This document shows positions 22,039-23,193 of a stretch of 23,193 nt of DNA, in pieces. The translations under genes and the position numbers were made by a program. The notes under the pieces are model-generated. The model made no database searches. It had not been told where the DNA came from and saw nothing but the letters and a program-made list of their open reading frames with translations. The first letter of the stretch is position 1. The number at the start of each line of letters is the position of its first letter. Source of the stretch: an uncultured Clostridia bacterium (GTDB lineage Bacteria; Bacillota; Clostridia; Christensenellales; Aristaeellaceae); assembly GCA_937906775.1 (NCBI GenBank), contig CALCUD010000073.1:1-23193 (forward strand), read 5' to 3'.

Positions 22039-22053
22039 ACGCAAACGTTTACA
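22039..22053 (+). promoter_or_regulatory. cre-like/LacI-family operator before the GH3 gene
   Basis: ACGCAAACGTTTACA matches 14 of 15 positions of the Gram-positive catabolite-responsive element WTGNAARCGNWWWCA, with the AAACGTTT palindrome at its centre. It lies three bases before the AAAGGAG ribosome site of the beta-glucosidase gene. Either CcpA or a local LacI-family sugar regulator could bind; which one cannot be told. Confidence 0.6.
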
Positions 22054-22073
22054 TTGAAAGGAGTGTTTCCCAG

Positions 22074-23193
22074 ATGGATATCGAAAAGATTCTCCGGGAG
22101 ATGACAGTTGAAGAGAAAGTCGCTCTTCTTCAGGGGAAGACCGCGTGGCTGACCGTGGGCGCTGAACGGCTCGGCGTTCCCTCCGTCTGGGTCAGCGACG
22201 GCCCGATCGGCCTTCGGAAGGAGGGCGAAGAAAAGGATGAACGCGGCTGGAACAAAGCGGTCCCGGCGGTCTGCTTCCCGGCAATGGCGGGTCTGGCCGC
22301 GTCCTTCGATCCGGAACTCGCCGGAGAGACCGGCGCGACGATCGCGGACGCCTGCCAGGGAGAACATGTGGACGTGCTGCTCGGACCCGCGGCGAATATC
22401 AAGCGGAGCCCGCTCTGCGGACGGAACTTCGAATATGTTTCCGAGGATCCGTATCTTTCCGGGAAGATCGCGGCAGGTCACATCCGCGGAGTCCAGAGCA
22501 AAGGCGTCGGGACCAGCCTGAAGCATTTTGCCGCCAACAGTCAGGAGACGCGGCGCTTCTGCGTGAATGAAGTGATTTCGCAGCGCGCGCTGCGGGAGAT
22601 CTATCTTGCCTCCTTCGAAACGGCGGTGAAGGAGGGCAAGCCCTGGACGCTGATGTGTTCCTACAACAAGATCAACGGGACCTACTCGAGCGAAAACAAA
22701 TGGCTGCTGGAGGATGTGCTCCGGAAGGAATGGGGTTTCGACGGCCTTGTCATGAGCGACTGGGGTGCCGTCAATGATCACGCGAAAAGCGTTTCCGCAG
22801 GCCTGGATCTTCAGATGCCGGTCGGCGGTCCGCAGTATGATGCGTATCTGCTGCAGGAAGTCCGGGAAGGCCGGGTCAGCACGGAGGATCTCGACCGCGA
22901 TGTCCGGAGAGTACTGCAGCTGACCGAACGCTGCCTGAACGGCCGCGCCGCGGAGCCGGAATATGACGCGGGGCAGCAGCACCACATGGCCCGGAAGATT
23001 GCCCGGGAGACGATGGTCCTGCTCAAAAATGACGGCGGATTGCTCCCGATCCGCGGGAACAAAAAGGTAGCCTTTATCGGACATTTCGCTGAAAAACCGC
23101 GCTTTCAGGGCGGCGGCAGCAGCCATATCCGCGCCACCGAGATTCTCAACGCGCTGGATGCGGTCCGTTCCGTCTGTCCCGTGACTTATGCGC
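22074..23193 (+). CDS. glycoside hydrolase family 3 beta-glucosidase, 5' part (runs off the window)
   Basis: The first 373 codons of a GH3 enzyme; the frame is still open at the window end. The N-terminal (beta/alpha)8 domain is clear: MTVEEKVALLQGK start, VSDGPIGLR, GPAANIKRSPLCGRNFEYVSEDP region, K150-H151 in SLKHFAANSQE, MCSYNKING and the catalytic nucleophile D229 in VMSDWGAV. A linker and the start of the second domain (ARETMVLLKNDGGLLPI, then KVAFIGHFAE) follow. Members remove terminal glucose (or xylose/arabinose) from oligosaccharides. No signal peptide is seen, so it is probably cytoplasmic and acts on imported saccharides. The ATG at 22074 has AAAGGAG 10 bases upstream. A terminator closes the gene before it, so it must have its own promoter, which I could not place with confidence; a cre-like operator sits just before the ribosome site. 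Confidence 0.93.
   Translation, partial: MDIEKILREMTVEEKVALLQGKTAWLTVGAERLGVPSVWVSDGPIGLRKEGEEKDERGWNKAVPAVCFPAMAGLAASFDPELAGETGATIADACQGEHVDVLLGPAANIKRSPLCGRNFEYVSEDPYLSGKIAAGHIRGVQSKGVGTSLKHFAANSQETRRFCVNEVISQRALREIYLASFETAVKEGKPWTLMCSYNKINGTYSSENKWLLEDVLRKEWGFDGLVMSDWGAVNDHAKSVSAGLDLQMPVGGPQYDAYLLQEVREGRVSTEDLDRDVRRVLQLTERCLNGRAAEPEYDAGQQHHMARKIARETMVLLKNDGGLLPIRGNKKVAFIGHFAEKPRFQGGGSSHIRATEILNALDAVRSVCPVTYA

Noticed and set aside
22027..22055. TTCATG/TACATT as promoter of the GH3 gene
   Set aside because: Poor match to the consensus, and the transcript would begin inside the ribosome site.
20187..23126. A 979-codon open frame on the minus strand across the HerA-like and GH3 genes
   Set aside because: It lies antisense to two well-supported genes with motifs, has low-complexity His/Gly/Arg-rich sequence with no domain, and crosses a clear plus-strand terminator. 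It is a by-product of GC-rich codon use.

Overview
The window looks like a chromosomal stretch of a GC-rich member of the Bacillota (Clostridia-like). Clues are the PurR repressor of the Bacillus type, a SepF-DivIVA division cluster, RecD2 without RecBC, strong AGGAGG ribosome sites with several GTG/TTG starts, and sigma-A promoters. Proteins with Pro/Thr-rich linkers and a GH3 beta-glucosidase would suit a gut or rumen anaerobe, but the lineage is inference.

Layout. Bases 1-1880 are visibly more AT-rich than the rest. They hold a broken IS110 transposase start (5-130) and small accessory genes on the minus strand: two class I methyltransferases (242-1042, 1908-2561), a GNAT acetyltransferase (1137-1529) and a short unknown protein (1622-1879). 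recD2 (2676-4907, minus) begins the core-genome part. A compact divergent promoter region follows, then a two-gene unit (5039-6503) coding for an exported peptidoglycan-binding protein and an HPr-like protein lacking the catalytic histidine, closed by a terminator. purR (6697-7515) has its own promoter, a candidate PurBox operator and a terminator. Bases 7673-11221 form a probable four-gene division/envelope operon: HlyD-like membrane protein, extended SepF, DivIVA and an E2/CAT-fold protein with a degenerate active site, ending at a strong hairpin. Next is a second AT-rich scar, the C-terminal remnant of a DUF4143 ATPase (11362-11766).

On the minus strand lie a phosphinothricin-type GNAT (11846-12415) and a PflA-like radical SAM protein (12493-13365). 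The latter is divergent from a large membrane-anchored PQQ-type beta-propeller protein (13527-16400), which is followed closely by glycerol kinase glpK (16435-17928). glpK abuts the convergent pgsA (17929-18516, minus) with no base between the stop codons. An RNase PH-RdgB fusion (18624-19961), a HerA-like/DUF853 ATPase with a Gln/Pro-rich repeat tail (20040-21983), its terminator, and the 5' part of a GH3 beta-glucosidase (22074 to window end) with a catabolite-type operator complete the window.

How the genes fit together: SepF, DivIVA, the HlyD-like protein, the peptidoglycan-binding protein and PgsA point to envelope and division. GlpK and PgsA both handle glycerol-3-phosphate metabolism. 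PurR and RNase PH-RdgB are nucleotide and RNA housekeeping. No tRNA, rRNA, CRISPR array or complete mobile element was seen, and no intergenic stretch exceeds 300 bases. I did not find a clear new multi-gene defence or biosynthetic system. The most unusual items are proteins that keep a fold but lose catalytic residues (HPr-like, E2-like) and the unusual architectures around SepF, the HerA-like ATPase and RNase PH.
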